From: Pseudoips prasinana | Lineage: Eukaryota; Arthropoda; Insecta; Lepidoptera; Nolidae | NCBI GenBank assembly: GCA_951640165.1 | Contig: OX621263.1 | Span: 7,446,001 to 7,510,000 of the forward strand | Length of the DNA: 64,000 nucleotides | Reading direction: 5' to 3' | Shown: piece after piece, positions 51,597 to 62,578 of the stretch | Position numbering within the stretch: the first letter of the stretch is position 1 | How the letters are laid out: the number at the start of each line of letters is the position of its first letter | Notes under the pieces: generated by a model | Seen by the model: the letters and a program-made list of their open reading frames with translations, nothing else | Told to the model about the DNA's origin: nothing | Database searches by the model: none | Position numbers and translations under genes: made by a program

Positions 51597-51842
51597 TAAG
51601 GCTGAGATCTATAGAGCGTACTTAGACTTTGCTCAGACTTTACTTAGACAGAAGTTAATGCATGTAACCAAATTACAATTGGTGTTTTGACTTTGTCTGT
51701 CTTAGCTTATGCTAAGCATAATCTTAACTTCAAAAAGTCTATAAATACCAAATCAAAGTATAAGCTTAGCATACATTTAGCAAAGTTTTACGTAAGTAAA
51801 GTTTGAGCAAAGTCTAAGTACGCTCTATAGATCTCAACCTTA
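51597..51842. mobile_element. Palindromic MITE
   Basis: 246 bp with inverted ends: taaggctgagatctatagag and cgtacttagactttgctca on the left, and their complement with one or two changes on the right. A second inner pair (agcttatgctaagc, taagcttagcata) lies in the middle. The interrupted repeat also occurs without it at 52850 and at 46660. The target duplication is not clear. Confidence 0.75.
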
Positions 51843-52082
51843 GTATAGGACGAGAAGCGATTTCTTCATTTCTTGAAGTGTTAAGTTTTCAATTATTCTC
51901 CAATGTCTAAACACTAGGGTTCAATGTGTTTCGAATCAGAGATTTTGAAAGATGTGTGAATTTTATTTAATGACAAACGATCTGCCTACTTTTATCAAAT
52001 GTTCAAGCTATTGAATTTTACATTAGCTTTAATAATAAATCATTGCAGATAGTATAATATAATATAATATACTATATTATTG

Positions 52083-52608
52083 TGTTTGCCTACTAAATAA
52101 TTACTTTAAGTGGACCAAATTCCGTGTTCATGCCCGCTTGAGTATGTTTCGCCGGACCGTCTCAACTGGGCCGTGTTGAAACCGGTAGTAGATGAACCTG
52201 CTGAGTTTGTTTCGCTGGGTCTTCAGTTGGGGTGCATTGGATCCGGTGATAGCATTAAAGCGCGACCGTCGTTTTAAACACAAGGTCCGTTATAATAATA
52301 CTACTGAATTCATACCTTAATATAGACAGAACCATTCAGACAATATGTAGAAAAATTTAAATTTCAATACATAATATTAAAAACTTCAACTAAACATAAT
52401 ATCCTTGATAATAACTTAATACAAGCTAGCTAAATGTCACTACCATTATAAAATAAATTGTATAAATGTTTTAACATTCCGTGTACCTAAATATCTGTAA
52501 TAAGTAACTAGAAATAATAACTGTATTACTACAAACATGTTCTGACTATTTACAAGCGCTTTTTTAAAGTCTACGTGAATAAAAACCTTTTTTTATTTTA
52601 TTATTTTA
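52083..52608 (+). repeat. Repeat R1, longest copy
   Basis: Holds all R1 landmarks in one piece: tgtttgcctactaaataatt, gtatgtttcgccggaccgtc, gaaaccggtagtagatgaac, gcattaaagcgcgaccgtcg, atagacagaaccattcagac, aacttaatacaagctagcta, tgactatttacaagcgcttt and the tail. Use this as the reference for the family. Confidence 0.8.
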
Positions 52609-52639
52609 TAGTAACTGATAGGATATAACACTTGTAATT

Positions 52640-52850
52640 ATATATTTGTAGTCACCACTTAACTGCGGTCGTCAACTCGTTAAACCTTTGGACTTCCCCA
52701 TCGGTTTCTATATGTCCTATGTCCAGCAGTGGATGAAAGGCTGATGATGATGATATTTTTGATCCAGCAGAACATTTGTATTAAATACCGTTTTAAATGC
52801 AAACAGTGAAATCGGTCCTAACAAGTTTAATTTCAATATATGACTCTACA
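52640..52850 (+). repeat. Second unit of the repeat at 51405
   Basis: Same order of words with about 10 per cent divergence by eye. It continues past the point where the MITE interrupts the first unit. Confidence 0.7.
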
Positions 52851-53189
52851 TTGCGCAAAGTTCCAATGTTTGCTCCCAAAACTGTTCCAGTTCATACGGC
52901 AACTAATTAATTTTCATCACAGTGTTGTACCGTTTCGGTTTACGATCGTAACTTCCTCTGTTTCGCAATACAATGCGCTTTGGGACTTTACTGTGACGTC
53001 CGACCACGTCAGAGGTGACGCAAGGGAATAGCGCAATTGCAATAATGAGACTTTATAATACAATTGTGGTAGATTCAGGCTAATGTCTTTTAACCGACTG
53101 CAAGGAATGTGTGTATGTCTTTCTTGTTAGAACAACATTCTTTAACGTGGCTTCCAGTAGGAGTTGCATATGCATGTATCCATAGGAGT
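52851..53189. other. No gene recognised
   Basis: Contains gacgtccgaccacgtcagag and gcaagggaatagcgcaattg, which look repeat-like but match nothing else here. Confidence 0.35.
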
Positions 53190-53330
53190 CCAAATCACCC
53201 GGATGAATGGTTGTTTACCAGCGCATCCCCACTACAAGAAACCTTTTACCATTCATAAAATCATGGAATCAATTAACGAGCCAACATTAAAAAAGCAAGT
53301 CTATTCCTTTCTTCAGGAGCCGCGATGGTC
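53190..53330 (+). pseudogene. Non-LTR RT C-terminal scrap
   Basis: Resembles the scraps at 1790 and 37125 (ggatgaatggttgtttacca, atcatggaatcaattaac) and ends LKKQVYSFLQEP. Too short to classify. Confidence 0.4.
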
Positions 53331-53394
53331 AATGGGGTGTATGCTCGTGAACAATAAATAGTTATATTAACTAAATAAATGTCATTATCATCTT

Positions 53395-53590
53395 GTCAGC
53401 CAAAGTACGTCCACTGCTGGACATAAGCAACCCAAAAAATGGAGGGATATGCCATAACCGCCACGGTTGGTGATCGCAGTTTGATGGTCATAGTCTCTAG
53501 TCGGTATCCCCATGGACGATTTCTACGTCCCCCACAGGATGAGATGAGGTGCTGATATTCTATGCCGTCACCATTCAGCAATAAATCATT
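53395..53590 (-). mobile_element. SINE-F
   Basis: gtcagccaaagtacgtccac, gctggacataagcaa, gggatatgccataaccgcca, ttggtgatcgcagtttgatg, cccccacaggatgagatgag and tctatgccgtcaccattcag: near-complete and reversed. Confidence 0.75.
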
Positions 53591-53599
53591 AATACATAC

Positions 53600-53870
53600 A
53601 ATAGTAAATAAATATCTTGGGACAATTAACACACTGTCATCTGATCCCAAACTAGACAGAGCCTGTACTATGGCCACTATACTCAATACTCAATGTTTTA
53701 TTTGCATTCCACAATGTTGATTAGGTGTTATAATTATATATGGCACCATTATGGACACAACTGATGAACATACTTATATATTTCTAAATACATACATATT
53801 ATAGATTATTTACAACCAGACACAGAACCAATAATCGTGTTCATTATGTGTAGATTAGTGACTAAAGCCT
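53600..53870 (-). mobile_element. SINE-C with a micro-insertion
   Basis: SINE-C pieces 53605-53685 (gggacaattaacacactgtc, gatcccaaactagacagagc) and 53760-53870 (ctaaatacatacatattata, cagacacagaaccaataatc). Between them is actcaatactcaatgtttta and following bases, the reversed tail of another retroelement also seen at 22493. Confidence 0.65.
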
Positions 53871-54254
53871 ACCCTGGACTAGTATAATATATACTATAAT
53901 AAATTTGTTACTGTTTTCCTTTGATTGGAGTTTTTTTACGTTTAATCAACCGTTCCTACTACCTTAACTTCAAAGTTTTGTTTAGTAAAAGTATGAAATA
54001 ACAAGAACGGTACACCATAGATCCATGAAACAAGAAACAGAAAAAATATACATAGTCAAAATATATACAGGTATACAGGAAGAATAAAAGGATAATTTAA
54101 TTCGGCATTGTTTTCTTTCTATTGTCAAGAATCCTTCACAAAAGAACATAGGCACTAAGCGATATATGAATAATTCAATTACTATTTAAACATCAAAGGA
54201 TGGAACATAGCCTCAGTGAGCGAGAATGAATCGCACTATACCATATTTTTTTGT
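53871..54254. other. No gene recognised
   Basis: AT-rich. No motif found. Confidence 0.35.
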
Positions 54255-54430
54255 TATCGGGACTAATCCCTCCCTCGTATCCGCCACTGCAACTCCTGTA
54301 AGCCAGGCTCAACAGTGGCACACAATGAAATGACACTGAGCGGTGAGGCTCAGACATGTCCCGGGGAATCGCTTTAACTATCTTGGATACCGCAACGAAT
54401 TTAATCAGAAAGAGAGGAGGAGTTAGAAAA
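54255..54430 (+). repeat. Repeat R7
   Basis: gggactaatccctccctcgt, gcaactcctgtaagccaggc, cagacatgtcccggggaatc, ataccgcaacgaatttaatc. Third copy of the family. Confidence 0.7.
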
Positions 54431-54484
54431 TGAATACCAGGTTTTAGACATACGACTTCAAAAGAAAGAAGATATCAACTGTAT

Positions 54485-54705
54485 GTCATCATGTCAGCCA
54501 AATTACGTCCACTGCTGGACAAAAGTCTCCCCAAATAATGGGGGATACGCCATAATCGCCGCGCTTGAGAGATGGGTTAGCAATCGCAGTTTGATGGTCG
54601 CAGTTCACAGGAAAACGCTTCTGCCTGTTCTCTGCGAGATATTATTCCCTTGGGACGCCTTCTACGCCCCCCACAGGATGAGATGGGGTGTATATTTTAT
54701 CACTT
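54485..54705 (-). mobile_element. SINE-F
   Basis: gtcagccaaattacgtccac, gataatggggg-type centre, acgccataatcgccgcgctt, gcaatcgcagtttgatggtc and ccccccacaggatgagatgg: near-complete and reversed. Confidence 0.75.
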
Positions 54706-54719
54706 ATTTTTCTTTTTTT

Positions 54720-54915
54720 TTTGTTAACAGACAGCGCCCGCACTAGTGAATCTAATGCCTGTTGCAGGGTACTTTACAAACATATACCTAATAGACGGAT
54801 ACGAACATCCAGAACGACTATTTATAGGTCACACAAATAGTTGTCCGGCGCGGGACTCGAACCCGCGACACGAAGTGGCGAGGCGACTGTCTTAGCCGCT
54901 AAGGCCCCTAAAGCC
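54720..54915 (-). mobile_element. SINE-D (tRNA-derived), best copy
   Basis: On the minus strand: head ccttagcggctaagacagtc, B box gggttcgagtcccgc, then cggacaactatttgtgtgac, ctataaatagtcgttctgga and a tail with gtttgtaaagtaccctgc and actagtgcgggcgctgtc. Confidence 0.75.
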
Positions 54916-54969
54916 ATGGCCCTAGCCTTGTATTAGGACAGTATGGGCTGCATTATTATTATATAAAAA

Positions 54970-55240
54970 ATATATGCCTCGTTGGTCTAGCGGCAAAAGG
55001 ACCCAATGTTGGAGAGTTGGCGGTATTACACCCGCGTGCCTCGGAGAGCACGTAAAGCTGTCGGTTCTCTACCTGACCTCTTCCCGGTCGTGTCGCTTGT
55101 CGTCCCATCGGATCATGATAGAGATGAAATAGAAATTGCCCCTGTGTGTGTGCGCACACAATCTGGCACTATAATTTATCTCGCGCAGATGGTTAATCTC
55201 CATTGAGACTGGCCGCCGTGACTGTAATTCGGACATTTAT
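54970..55240 (+). mobile_element. SINE-A with internal deletion
   Basis: Head tatgcctcgttggtctagcg joins directly to tgttggagagttggcggtat (the B box is lost). The body continues cgtgcctcggagagcacgta, cctgacctcttcccggtcgt, cccatcggatcatgatagag to gactgtaattcggaca. Confidence 0.75.
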
Positions 55241-55244
55241 TATA

Positions 55245-56040
55245 TAAATACAAAAATTAATTTCCTCTCATTTATCTACAAAGTTTGTACAACAAAAAAT
55301 TCTAATACAATTACAGTCAAGAAATGTTTGTGTATATCATGGTAGTAAATATGTTTGATTGAAATTTGTTTGGGTACTACGAAGCTACAGAAAGACTCAC
55401 AGTTGTTTGATACAACTGGAGTTGATAAGGTTTTGATAAGATAACACGTTTTTCAGCATCAATAGACGTATATTTAAATCTTCAGGATTGCACCATTACG
55501 ACACTTAGCAATCTTTAACTAAATTAATTCACTTCAGTATTATAATAAATCAATATACACATAACATATAACACTAGTGGACAACCTTTCGGCACAGAAT
55601 AAAGAGTACTTACGTACTTTCGGTTTGAGCGCTCGGTAAGAACTGTCGAACTAGGCCGTTATTCCAAATGTCATGAACGGGAATGAACTGAATGCATCGG
55701 CCATTCCGCTCATTCACCTGGCAATAGGCAGATTATATCCTTTTAATAAATATTAAATTAAATACAAAGCAAAATCATACCTTTTAAGTAAACAAATCAC
55801 CAAAAATGTTACCAATTATTTGGAAATCATAACAGTTTTATGTTAATTATTACTGTAATAAATTTGATTGTTTATATTATGATACACAGATATCTGATAC
55901 AACAATTATTTAATACCGAGTACAGTTCACAAAGATTTGTGGTAATTATTATTGTAATCGATTTTATTGTTTAATATAGTATGATACAACAATATCATAC
56001 ATAGATATCATATACAGCAATAAATTGATAAAATAAATTA
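55245..56040. other. No gene recognised
   Basis: AT-rich, about 800 bp, without ORFs. A somewhat GC-richer patch lies at 55620-55740 (gcgctcggtaagaactgtcg). Phrases such as gtaattattactgtaataaa recur loosely. Confidence 0.4.
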
Positions 56041-56365
56041 AAATAAAAAAGGTTTTACTACAAACATATTCTGACTATTTACAAGCGCTTTCATTCACGT
56101 AGACTTGTAACTACGTGAATAAAAGCGCTTGTAAATAGTCAGAATATGTTTGTAGTAATATAATTAAGTAGGTTCACATAATTATTTCTAGTTACATAGA
56201 TATTGAGGTACACGGATTGTATGAAAACATTTATAAAATAATTTTATAATAGCAATGATATTTAGCTAGCTTGTATTAATTTATTGTCAAAGAGATTATG
56301 TTTAAGTTTAACTATCGAAATTTATAGTTTTAGCTATATTTTTACTACATATTGTCTGTCTGAAT
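56041..56365. repeat. Two R1 ends joined tail to tail
   Basis: Left arm 56056-56103 and right arm 56113-56159 are complementary apart from small indels (ttactacaaacatattctga, ctatttacaagcgctttc). The minus-strand R1 then continues to about 56365 (ttgtattaatttattgtcaa, ttactacatattgtctg). Confidence 0.8.
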
Positions 56366-56573
56366 TATACAACTACCGTTGAAAAAGATATGTGTTAATT
56401 ATTACTACTGCAACAAATTTGATTGATTTATAGTTGATACAACAAGGGTCTGGTACAACTTCAGATAAAAAAATAAACAATTTCTCTGTGTAACTATGTG
56501 TCTGTGTACTTGAACGAATAGAAATCAATCAAATTTACCACAGAATTTTTTTATTGATTTATTTTAGCTTGTA

Positions 56574-56708
56574 CAGACGCCAGTACATCCAGCTACCCCA
56601 ATCTGTCAAATTTCTTTTATAGATTTTCAACTTTATCAAATAAGCATAAGGTTCACTTTCAATTGGGCTAATTTGGCAGATTGGGGTAGCTTGATGTACT
56701 GGCTTCTG
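56574..56708. mobile_element. MITE-1 copy
   Basis: 135 bp, CAGACGCCAGTACATC and ...GGCTTCTG ends, TA on both sides. Internal sequence as in other copies. Confidence 0.88.
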
Positions 56709-57164
56709 TACATTACCATGACACAGACACATAGTTACAAAGAGATTCGAACTTAAAACACTTCTCTTTTTTCGGAGGAAGATGACAGAACGATATTTTA
56801 TTCAATTCATCAAAGATTCATTCGCTTTTCAGTTCTGTCTTGTCCTATATTTGGTTATACTTCGACCTATCTACTTCTAAATAACGTGTACGTCCAAAGA
56901 AGTATCGGTACACGTAATGCGTGACGTACTTACACTTGGCCGGTTTTCTATGTTATTACTTCTGTTCTCTTTTAGAGTGGATCGAAAAAAAAAAGCTATA
57001 AAAATACACGGGTATAATAAAATTATAATATTTACATACGTACGTACAGTTTATTTATGTAATATCAAGAGTTGAACGGACGGATTTAGGTACCTATAGA
57101 CAAAAATAGAAGTGTTTGAACAAGGTGTAGTAAAATCAACTGCAAATATTTTGTAGAATATAAT
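56709..57164. other. No gene recognised
   Basis: AT-rich. No motif found. Confidence 0.35.
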
Positions 57165-57368
57165 AATATCCGAGGACATTATTCATACATGGTCATCGGA
57201 AGCAGAGCGTACATATACTACATATAGTACTTTTCTTTTGTAAATGCATACTTATATAGATAATTACACCCAGACCCAGAACAAACATACATGTTCATGC
57301 ACACAAAAATCAGTCCTGGGTGTTAATCGAACCCACGCCAGCGGCGTGTAAAGTAAGCATTTACCAAC
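57165..57368 (-). mobile_element. SINE-C
   Basis: aatatccgaggacattattc, ttttcttttgtaaatgcata, gataattacacccagaccca, acatgttcatgcacacaaaa and ttaatcgaacccacgccagc: reversed and near full length, with a deletion in the tail. Confidence 0.75.
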
Positions 57369-57485
57369 AGCAATGACAGTAAACGAGGCAAAAGAGGTGT
57401 GCAAAGATCGTGACAAATGGAAATCCGTTGTCTTTGCCTACCCCTCTAGGAAACAGGCGTGTGTCTATGTATGTATGTATGTATT
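57369..57485 (+). mobile_element. RTE-type tail, 5'-truncated copy
   Basis: Reads [20 protein letters not shown] and FAYPSRKQA, then a stop-less run into (ATGT)n. This is the C-terminal end and tail of the element at 22564-25302, with about 10 per cent divergence by eye. Confidence 0.85.
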
Positions 57486-58210
57486 TTGTAACGTAAGCGT
57501 AACCTACTCGTTACTCAATACTTTTTTGCTTTTGCTTGCTTGCTTACAGCTAGCTGCTATAATTATTTGAACGACTGCCATCTGATCTCAGAATCCATTT
57601 AATACGTTGCCAAGTTTGACCAGGGTGTCAGATTCTATTAGGGTCCTAACAGCTTATGATGTATGTTATAGATATAAAAAAATTGGAAGGTGTTCTCAAT
57701 ATGATATGTTCCTTAGCATGTAACTATTAATACATCAGTCGGCCATGTTTCTTTAAAACAAACTAGATGGATAACACTTAAGAATACATATCATGATATA
57801 ATATTACATAGAAATGTTGCACAAAGGGCGGTCTTATGGCATAAAGAGATTACTTTCAGTCAACCTTAGGCTGGATAAGAGCTGAACATTAACTTATAAC
57901 AGTAGGTGTGCAACAATTGAGAAAACAAACAGTCATATATAAAGACGCATTAAGACCTGTAACTACATAACTCAACATAAAAGAGAAAAATACTTTTCAG
58001 TACACACGGACAGAAAAAACTATATAATCGAAATAAAATAGATAAGGAACGAGTGAATAAAACCGTACATTTGTGATAGGCACAAAATTAAATGCAGCAA
58101 GAACTGTGGTATATCCATAAATAAAATAATGTTTAATTAAGTAAAACTATTCAATAAAATAACTGTAACATAATTACTTAAATAAACAAGAAAACATACT
58201 TTACTAAAGA
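57486..58210. other. No gene recognised
   Basis: AT-rich. The phrase gggcggtcttatggcataaa near 57828 is reminiscent of retroelement 3' ends, but no coding is seen. Confidence 0.35.
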
Positions 58211-58320
58211 CTATACATTATACCGACAAAGCTTCTTCTTTGAAAAGCTTTTGAAAGGTGATATTGTCTGAACACGTCTTATTACGATAGGCAAAACATT
58301 CCATAATCGAGCTGCCTGTA
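58211..58320 (-). pseudogene. CR1/Jockey RT C-terminal scrap
   Basis: Minus strand: QAARLWNVLPIVIRRVQTIS, PFKSFSKKKLCRYNV and a stop, the standard C-terminal end of CR1/Jockey reverse transcriptases. Nothing upstream survives. Confidence 0.6.
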
Positions 58321-58685
58321 CACTTAATGAATTATTACGTTATTCAACGATTAAATTACTTTACTTATTGAGTATGTTATTCAACCACAAACCCCAAGCA
58401 ATATGCCAGCCCGCTACAACCAGGTCGTCCGCATAGCCGCAGGCTTGCAGAATTTTTAATATTGCGCCTTCATAATTTTACATTGCTTTCTTGCATACAA
58501 AATGAAAATGTATGCGGCCTTTTATTTGAATTAAGCACAAAGTTATTAGTACAACTAAGGCCCGTAAAGCAAAAGTTAAAATTACATTATTTTAAATTTC
58601 ATTTTCAACATTTTAATTAAAATTGCTGTGACCGAACGTGCAAGGCATTAAAAATAGTGGAAAGGGAAGAGTCTTCTTTATCTTC
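58321..58685. other. No gene recognised
   Basis: AT-rich with a small GC-richer patch near 58405-58450. No motif found. Confidence 0.35.
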
Positions 58686-58689
58686 ATCG

Positions 58690-58920
58690 TATGGGCAGTG
58701 GTTACCCTGGTGTCAGAGTTGTTCAAGCGGCCCAGTAGGCCTCTGACATGGCTTAACCACTGTCTTCTATAAGAACAACTGGGACCGATAGCTTAACGTA
58801 CCCTCCGAAGCACGGAGACGCAAAGAAATGAAACCACTTTGACGGTCACCCATCTATGGACTGACCGTACGCCTAAGTACTTTCTCTCACCAATCGCTTA
58901 CGGACCGGTGAGGAAAATTG
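58690..58920 (-). mobile_element. SINE-E (5S-like), longest antisense copy
   Basis: atcgtatgggcagtggttac, gttgttcaagcggcccagta, accctccgaagcacggagac, ggtcacccatctatggactg and, at the far end, cgcttacggaccggtgag. On the sense strand that last piece reads ctcaccggtccgtaagcg, comparable with 5S sequence upstream of box A. The copy is useful for defining the 5' end. Confidence 0.72.
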
Positions 58921-59094
58921 TTAGCCTCCTAAATTTATTCTGCCAGTGTGTATGGTTCGTATTTTGATGGAGACCGGCTTCGCCTTATTGGCGATATTAA
59001 TTTCTGATATCCCATTTTTGATATTATATTTATCCTTTGCAAGCAAAATTTATTTGTTATAGATCTTTATGACACTGCACGTTACTGCATAGTG

Positions 59095-59290
59095 TGGTTG
59101 AAATGAAATTTATTCAGCACTTGGGTATTAACATACACTTGTACTTGTCAAGCTCACAATGCAGTACATAAACATAGAGGATAGTATAAATTACAAAAAA
59201 AAAAAATTAGAGCGTCCGTGCGGTTCATTTTGTCGCATATATTTTCTGGAATCCTTAAATAAATAACAAGTTACTATTCTATTATTTTAA
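59095..59290 (-). repeat. Repeat R4
   Basis: Second copy of the family at 5820: atttattcagcacttgggta, gtcaagctcacaatgcagta, gagcgtccgtgcggttc and ccttaaataaataacaag. Confidence 0.6.
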
Positions 59291-59349
59291 AATTTAGTTC
59301 TACTATATTAAAATTAAAGAATGGAAGACTAAAGCAAAAATACGAAATT

Positions 59350-59590
59350 CTAAATGAGGGTGTGATCACATGCACGGGATCACCGATCACGCGTTGATGG
59401 GCCATAGCGATCCTCGCCGCTGAGAATAGCTGAACCTACCCTAGCTAGCCTGCGGTTGATGTATGGAGGGTAGTTCCACAGCCAAATTAACCTTACACTT
59501 TATCCAGAGGTAGTTCCATGCCAGATTTAAACCCGTGACCTGCCAGGAACCAACCGTTGTCTATTACTTCCATACAAAGATTTAAAGTTG
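59350..59590 (-). mobile_element. Possible tRNA-like SINE
   Basis: On the minus strand acgggtttaaatctggcatg resembles a B box, preceded by agacaacggttggttcctgg. The body near 59400-59470 is GC-richer than the flanks. Single copy here, so the call is tentative. Confidence 0.35.
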
Positions 59591-59779
59591 AACAAGTAAC
59601 CCAACAAGCCTTTGGCAATGCTTAATGACTTTTCTTTAACGTGCAATGGTGATAGTAAAGCTGACGTAAATATGTATATTCATCTAAAAATATTCAATTT
59701 ACAATTTATTTAAATATTTAAAACATGCACGTAGAACAACAAAGACTGAATTAATATCATAGAAATTTTCTAACATTCA

Positions 59780-59845
59780 ACCTTAAGGTGGTGCAGACAA
59801 GATAGGTGAATTATGTAGAGATCGAAATAAATAATAGATGGTACG
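59780..59845 (-). mobile_element. Non-LTR retrotransposon 3' fragment
   Basis: aaccttaaggtggtgcagac, aagataggtgaattatgtag and agatcgaaataaataataga are the complement of part of the 3' end at 12950-13113. Confidence 0.55.
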
Positions 59846-59999
59846 TACAATGATACAAATATTATTATTATTACTGCCTTGAGCCTGGTTTAGACACCAG
59901 TCTTCAACATTAGAATTGCTACCTGTAGGTAATGCACCACAATATTAGATAATGTATTCTGTAATAACTAGTCTTATAATTTTCAATTTCTAAAACGAA

Positions 60000-60120
60000 G
60001 TAAAATTAAATAAATATTTAAGGGGGCTCCCATACAACAAATGAGAATTTTTTGCTCGTTTTACTAGATAATGGTACAGAAACCTTCGTGTGCGAATCCG
60101 ACTCGCAACAATAGATGAAT
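60000..60120 (-). repeat. Repeat P fragment
   Basis: aaatatttaagggggctccc, atacaacaaatgagaatttt, gataatggtacagaaacctt and gtgcgaatccgactcgc: the 5' half of P, reversed. Confidence 0.65.
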
Positions 60121-60229
60121 ACAATATTAATACAAAATAATATGAGAACAACACAACAGAGCTTTATGCTCACAATTTGGCTTAAGGCGAAAAATTAAAG
60201 AATATTGTGATCGGGTATATATATTTAAA

Positions 60230-60600
60230 ATTATATGTTTGGAATAGTCAGCCAGTTGAACTTTAAGGTTCCAAACAGATCTGTGCGTACTCAACAACTG
60301 TTTACTCTACCTTCTATTATTAATAATGTTTCTCAAAATAGTCCAATTCGAAGTTGATATTTTTCATCAAAGCTATAATGCATTCAAATTATATTTATGT
60401 AATTTATTACAGTATATATGTAATCTAAATTTAAATTATTGTAATACTAGTTATACATTCGTCTTAAACTTTTATTTTTAGCTCACAGAATTTTGGTAAT
60501 CTTTAAAATTGTAGTACAGATATAATTGGACCACAGATTTAACAGTGTTATAAGAAAATGATATTATTAATTTGTTATTAGTCTGTAGTCTAAATTCCAC
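60230..60600 (+). pseudogene. Jockey/CR1 RT C-terminal end plus R5 UTR
   Basis: GIVSQLNFKVPNRSVRTQQL and FTLPSIINNVSQNSPIRS, then a stop: comparable with the L-x-F-x-V-P...N-S-P-L-x-R end at 10421. The R5 sequence (gtacagatataattggacc) follows, which indicates that R5 is the 3' UTR of this element. Confidence 0.55.
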
Positions 60601-60944
60601 ATGTTGACAATATTTCGCGCATGTTCCAATTATTATTATTAATTAATCCTACACAGTCTATTTTTTTTAATGATGATAATAGTGCTTCTGATGGACCATA
60701 TGCTATCTGTAATCCTAAGAAGCTTTGCATGCTTTAACAGACAATATTCGGTTCAACAGCGCATTTGGTAAAAATATTCTTAATATATATTATTAAAATA
60801 GAACAAATAAATTCACCAGCTAATTTGGTAATACTCTACGTTTTACGTAAGAATCGATTAGTCAGCAACAAATCGATTTTCTGGTGTGAATCGAATGATG
60901 GAAAAGGTGGTTGATTGAGAGATAGCAGATTCAATGATAGTATC
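60601..60944. other. No gene recognised
   Basis: AT-rich. No motif found. Confidence 0.35.
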
Positions 60945-61030
60945 TGAGTAACCTAGTGACCGCCTTGTTAGCGCATGGTTCGGGTTTAAATCCTGGCAAA
61001 GATTCAAAACGATAAATTTCATATTTGCTA
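60945..61030 (+). mobile_element. tRNA-like SINE head
   Basis: taacctagtgaccgccttgt, agcgcatggttcgggtttaa and atcctggc resemble A- and B-box regions of a tRNA-derived SINE, but the body fades out within 50 bp. Confidence 0.4.
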
Positions 61031-61084
61031 TACACCTTGCTATAGATTTAATTAAGTATATTGAGTAATATATTTAAACGTATT

Positions 61085-61240
61085 ATGTAACTCGTTGGTC
61101 TAGCGGTAACGTGTTCAAACGCAGATAAAGAGATCCTAGGTTCTAATCCCGGGCCTGCCCCAAAGTGATTTTGAGAGTTTTCTGTTAAGAAAATTTCAGA
61201 AACAGCCTGAAGTCTAGGAGTTCATGGAATGTTTTCAGGG
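61085..61240 (+). mobile_element. SINE-A, 5' half
   Basis: taactcgttggtctagcggt, gttcaaacgcagataaagag, tctaatcccgggcctg and agcctgaagtctaggagtt: head and start of the body only. Confidence 0.7.
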
Positions 61241-61483
61241 TCTCATATGGACTGCTTTCACGTGACCATGATGCGCCGAGTACGGACCAGTTCCAACACC
61301 AGTTTGAGCTTGATTTCGGGAAGGTTAGAATGTCCTTTCATCCGGCATTGTTGCGGCAGGAATGTTGCTGTACTAAAGCCGGAGAAAAGGTTTTAATGTA
61401 ATTTATTGTGCTTATATTTATATTATTATTATTTTTCTATTGTACAATTTTATTATTATTTCTAATTTATACATTTTATTTAT

Positions 61484-61825
61484 GTGCTTGGAGTTTCCCT
61501 GCGAGATCGAATCAGAAATGATGAGATCCGCAGGCGAACCAAAGTAACCGACATAGCCGTAAGAATTGCCAAGCTGAAGTGGCAGTGGGCAGGGCACATA
61601 GCTCGTAGAACCGACGGCCGCTGGAGAAGAAAGGTTCTCGAGTGGCGACCACTAACCGGAAGACGCAGCGTGGGCAGGCCCCCTACAAGATGGACCGATG
61701 ATCTTGTGCGGGTGGCTGGAAATCGCTGAATGCGGACAGCGCAAGACCGGCAATTGTGGAGATCTTTGGGGGAGGCCTTTGTCCAGCAGTGGACGTCTTT
61801 CGGCTGATATGATGATGATGATGAA
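61484..61825 (+). pseudogene. RTE-type RT C-terminal end
   Basis: MLGVSLRDRIRNDEIRRRTK, AKLKWQWAGHIARRTDGRW, RRKVLEWRPLTGRRSVGR and TRWTDDLVRVAGNR are followed by TGA at 61727-61729, where sister copies read W. The frame continues to the usual end and a (ATG)n tail at about 61807-61823. Confidence 0.82.
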
Positions 61826-62245
61826 TATACACAGATTCATGACACTTTTGAAATCAATTAATAAACACAAAATATTTAAATACAACTGCAACTAAATATA
61901 AAATGAAAAATACTATATGCTAAAATAAACTTAAGCGATAATTGATTATTGTTAAAAATATTGTACACTGTATTTTCAATATTGACAGTGGTTTTTGTTT
62001 CATTTCGATGCAATTACTTTCTATATAAGTATTTGAATTTTGTTATTTTATTAATTATCATTTTAGTATATTTTATAACTTACTGTCCTATTCCGGGCGA
62101 TAAATCCAAAAACATAAAATTCATTTAAATTGTTTTAGCCGTTTTTGAGTTATAAGTTGTGTAACTAACATGACTTTCTTTTATATTTATATACATAGAT
62201 TATGATTGTACCAGTCATCGGGCATGCGTGTTTTTATTTTAAATC
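61826..62245. other. No gene recognised
   Basis: AT-rich. The segment 62085-62210 (gttttagccgtttttgagtt) resembles internal parts of short Helitron-like elements but has no ends. Confidence 0.35.
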
Positions 62246-62303
62246 ACACTAGTATTATAAAGGCGAAAGTTTGTGAGTGTGTATGTTTGTTACATCTTAA
62301 CAG
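62246..62303 (+). mobile_element. Helitron-like 5' end fragment
   Basis: TCACACTAGTATTATAAAGG then gtttgtgagtgtgtatgttt: the 5' end of the short family at 13639, cut off after about 58 bp. Confidence 0.6.
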
Positions 62304-62334
62304 TACAATTGGCGGACTCAGAACAACAATAATG

Positions 62335-62578
62335 ACGATCACCGTAGCCTAGTTGGTAGTGCTCCTGCCTACGAAGCTGGTGGTCCTGGGTTCAAATCCC
62401 GGTAAGTGCAAATATTTGTGTGATGAGCACGAATATTTGTTTCTGAGTCATGGATGTTTTCTATGTATATAAGTATTTATCTATCTATATCAGTATGTTT
62501 ATCGTCGCCTGGTACCTATAGTACAAGCTTTGCTTAGTTTGGGGCTAGGATGATCTATGTGACTGTGCCTAGATATTA
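62335..62578 (+). mobile_element. SINE-B
   Basis: Full head (gatcaccgtagcctagttgg, gggttcaaatcccgg), gatgagcacgaatatttg, and the tail to cctagatatta. The Helitron at 62579 starts exactly in its TTAT tail. Confidence 0.83.
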
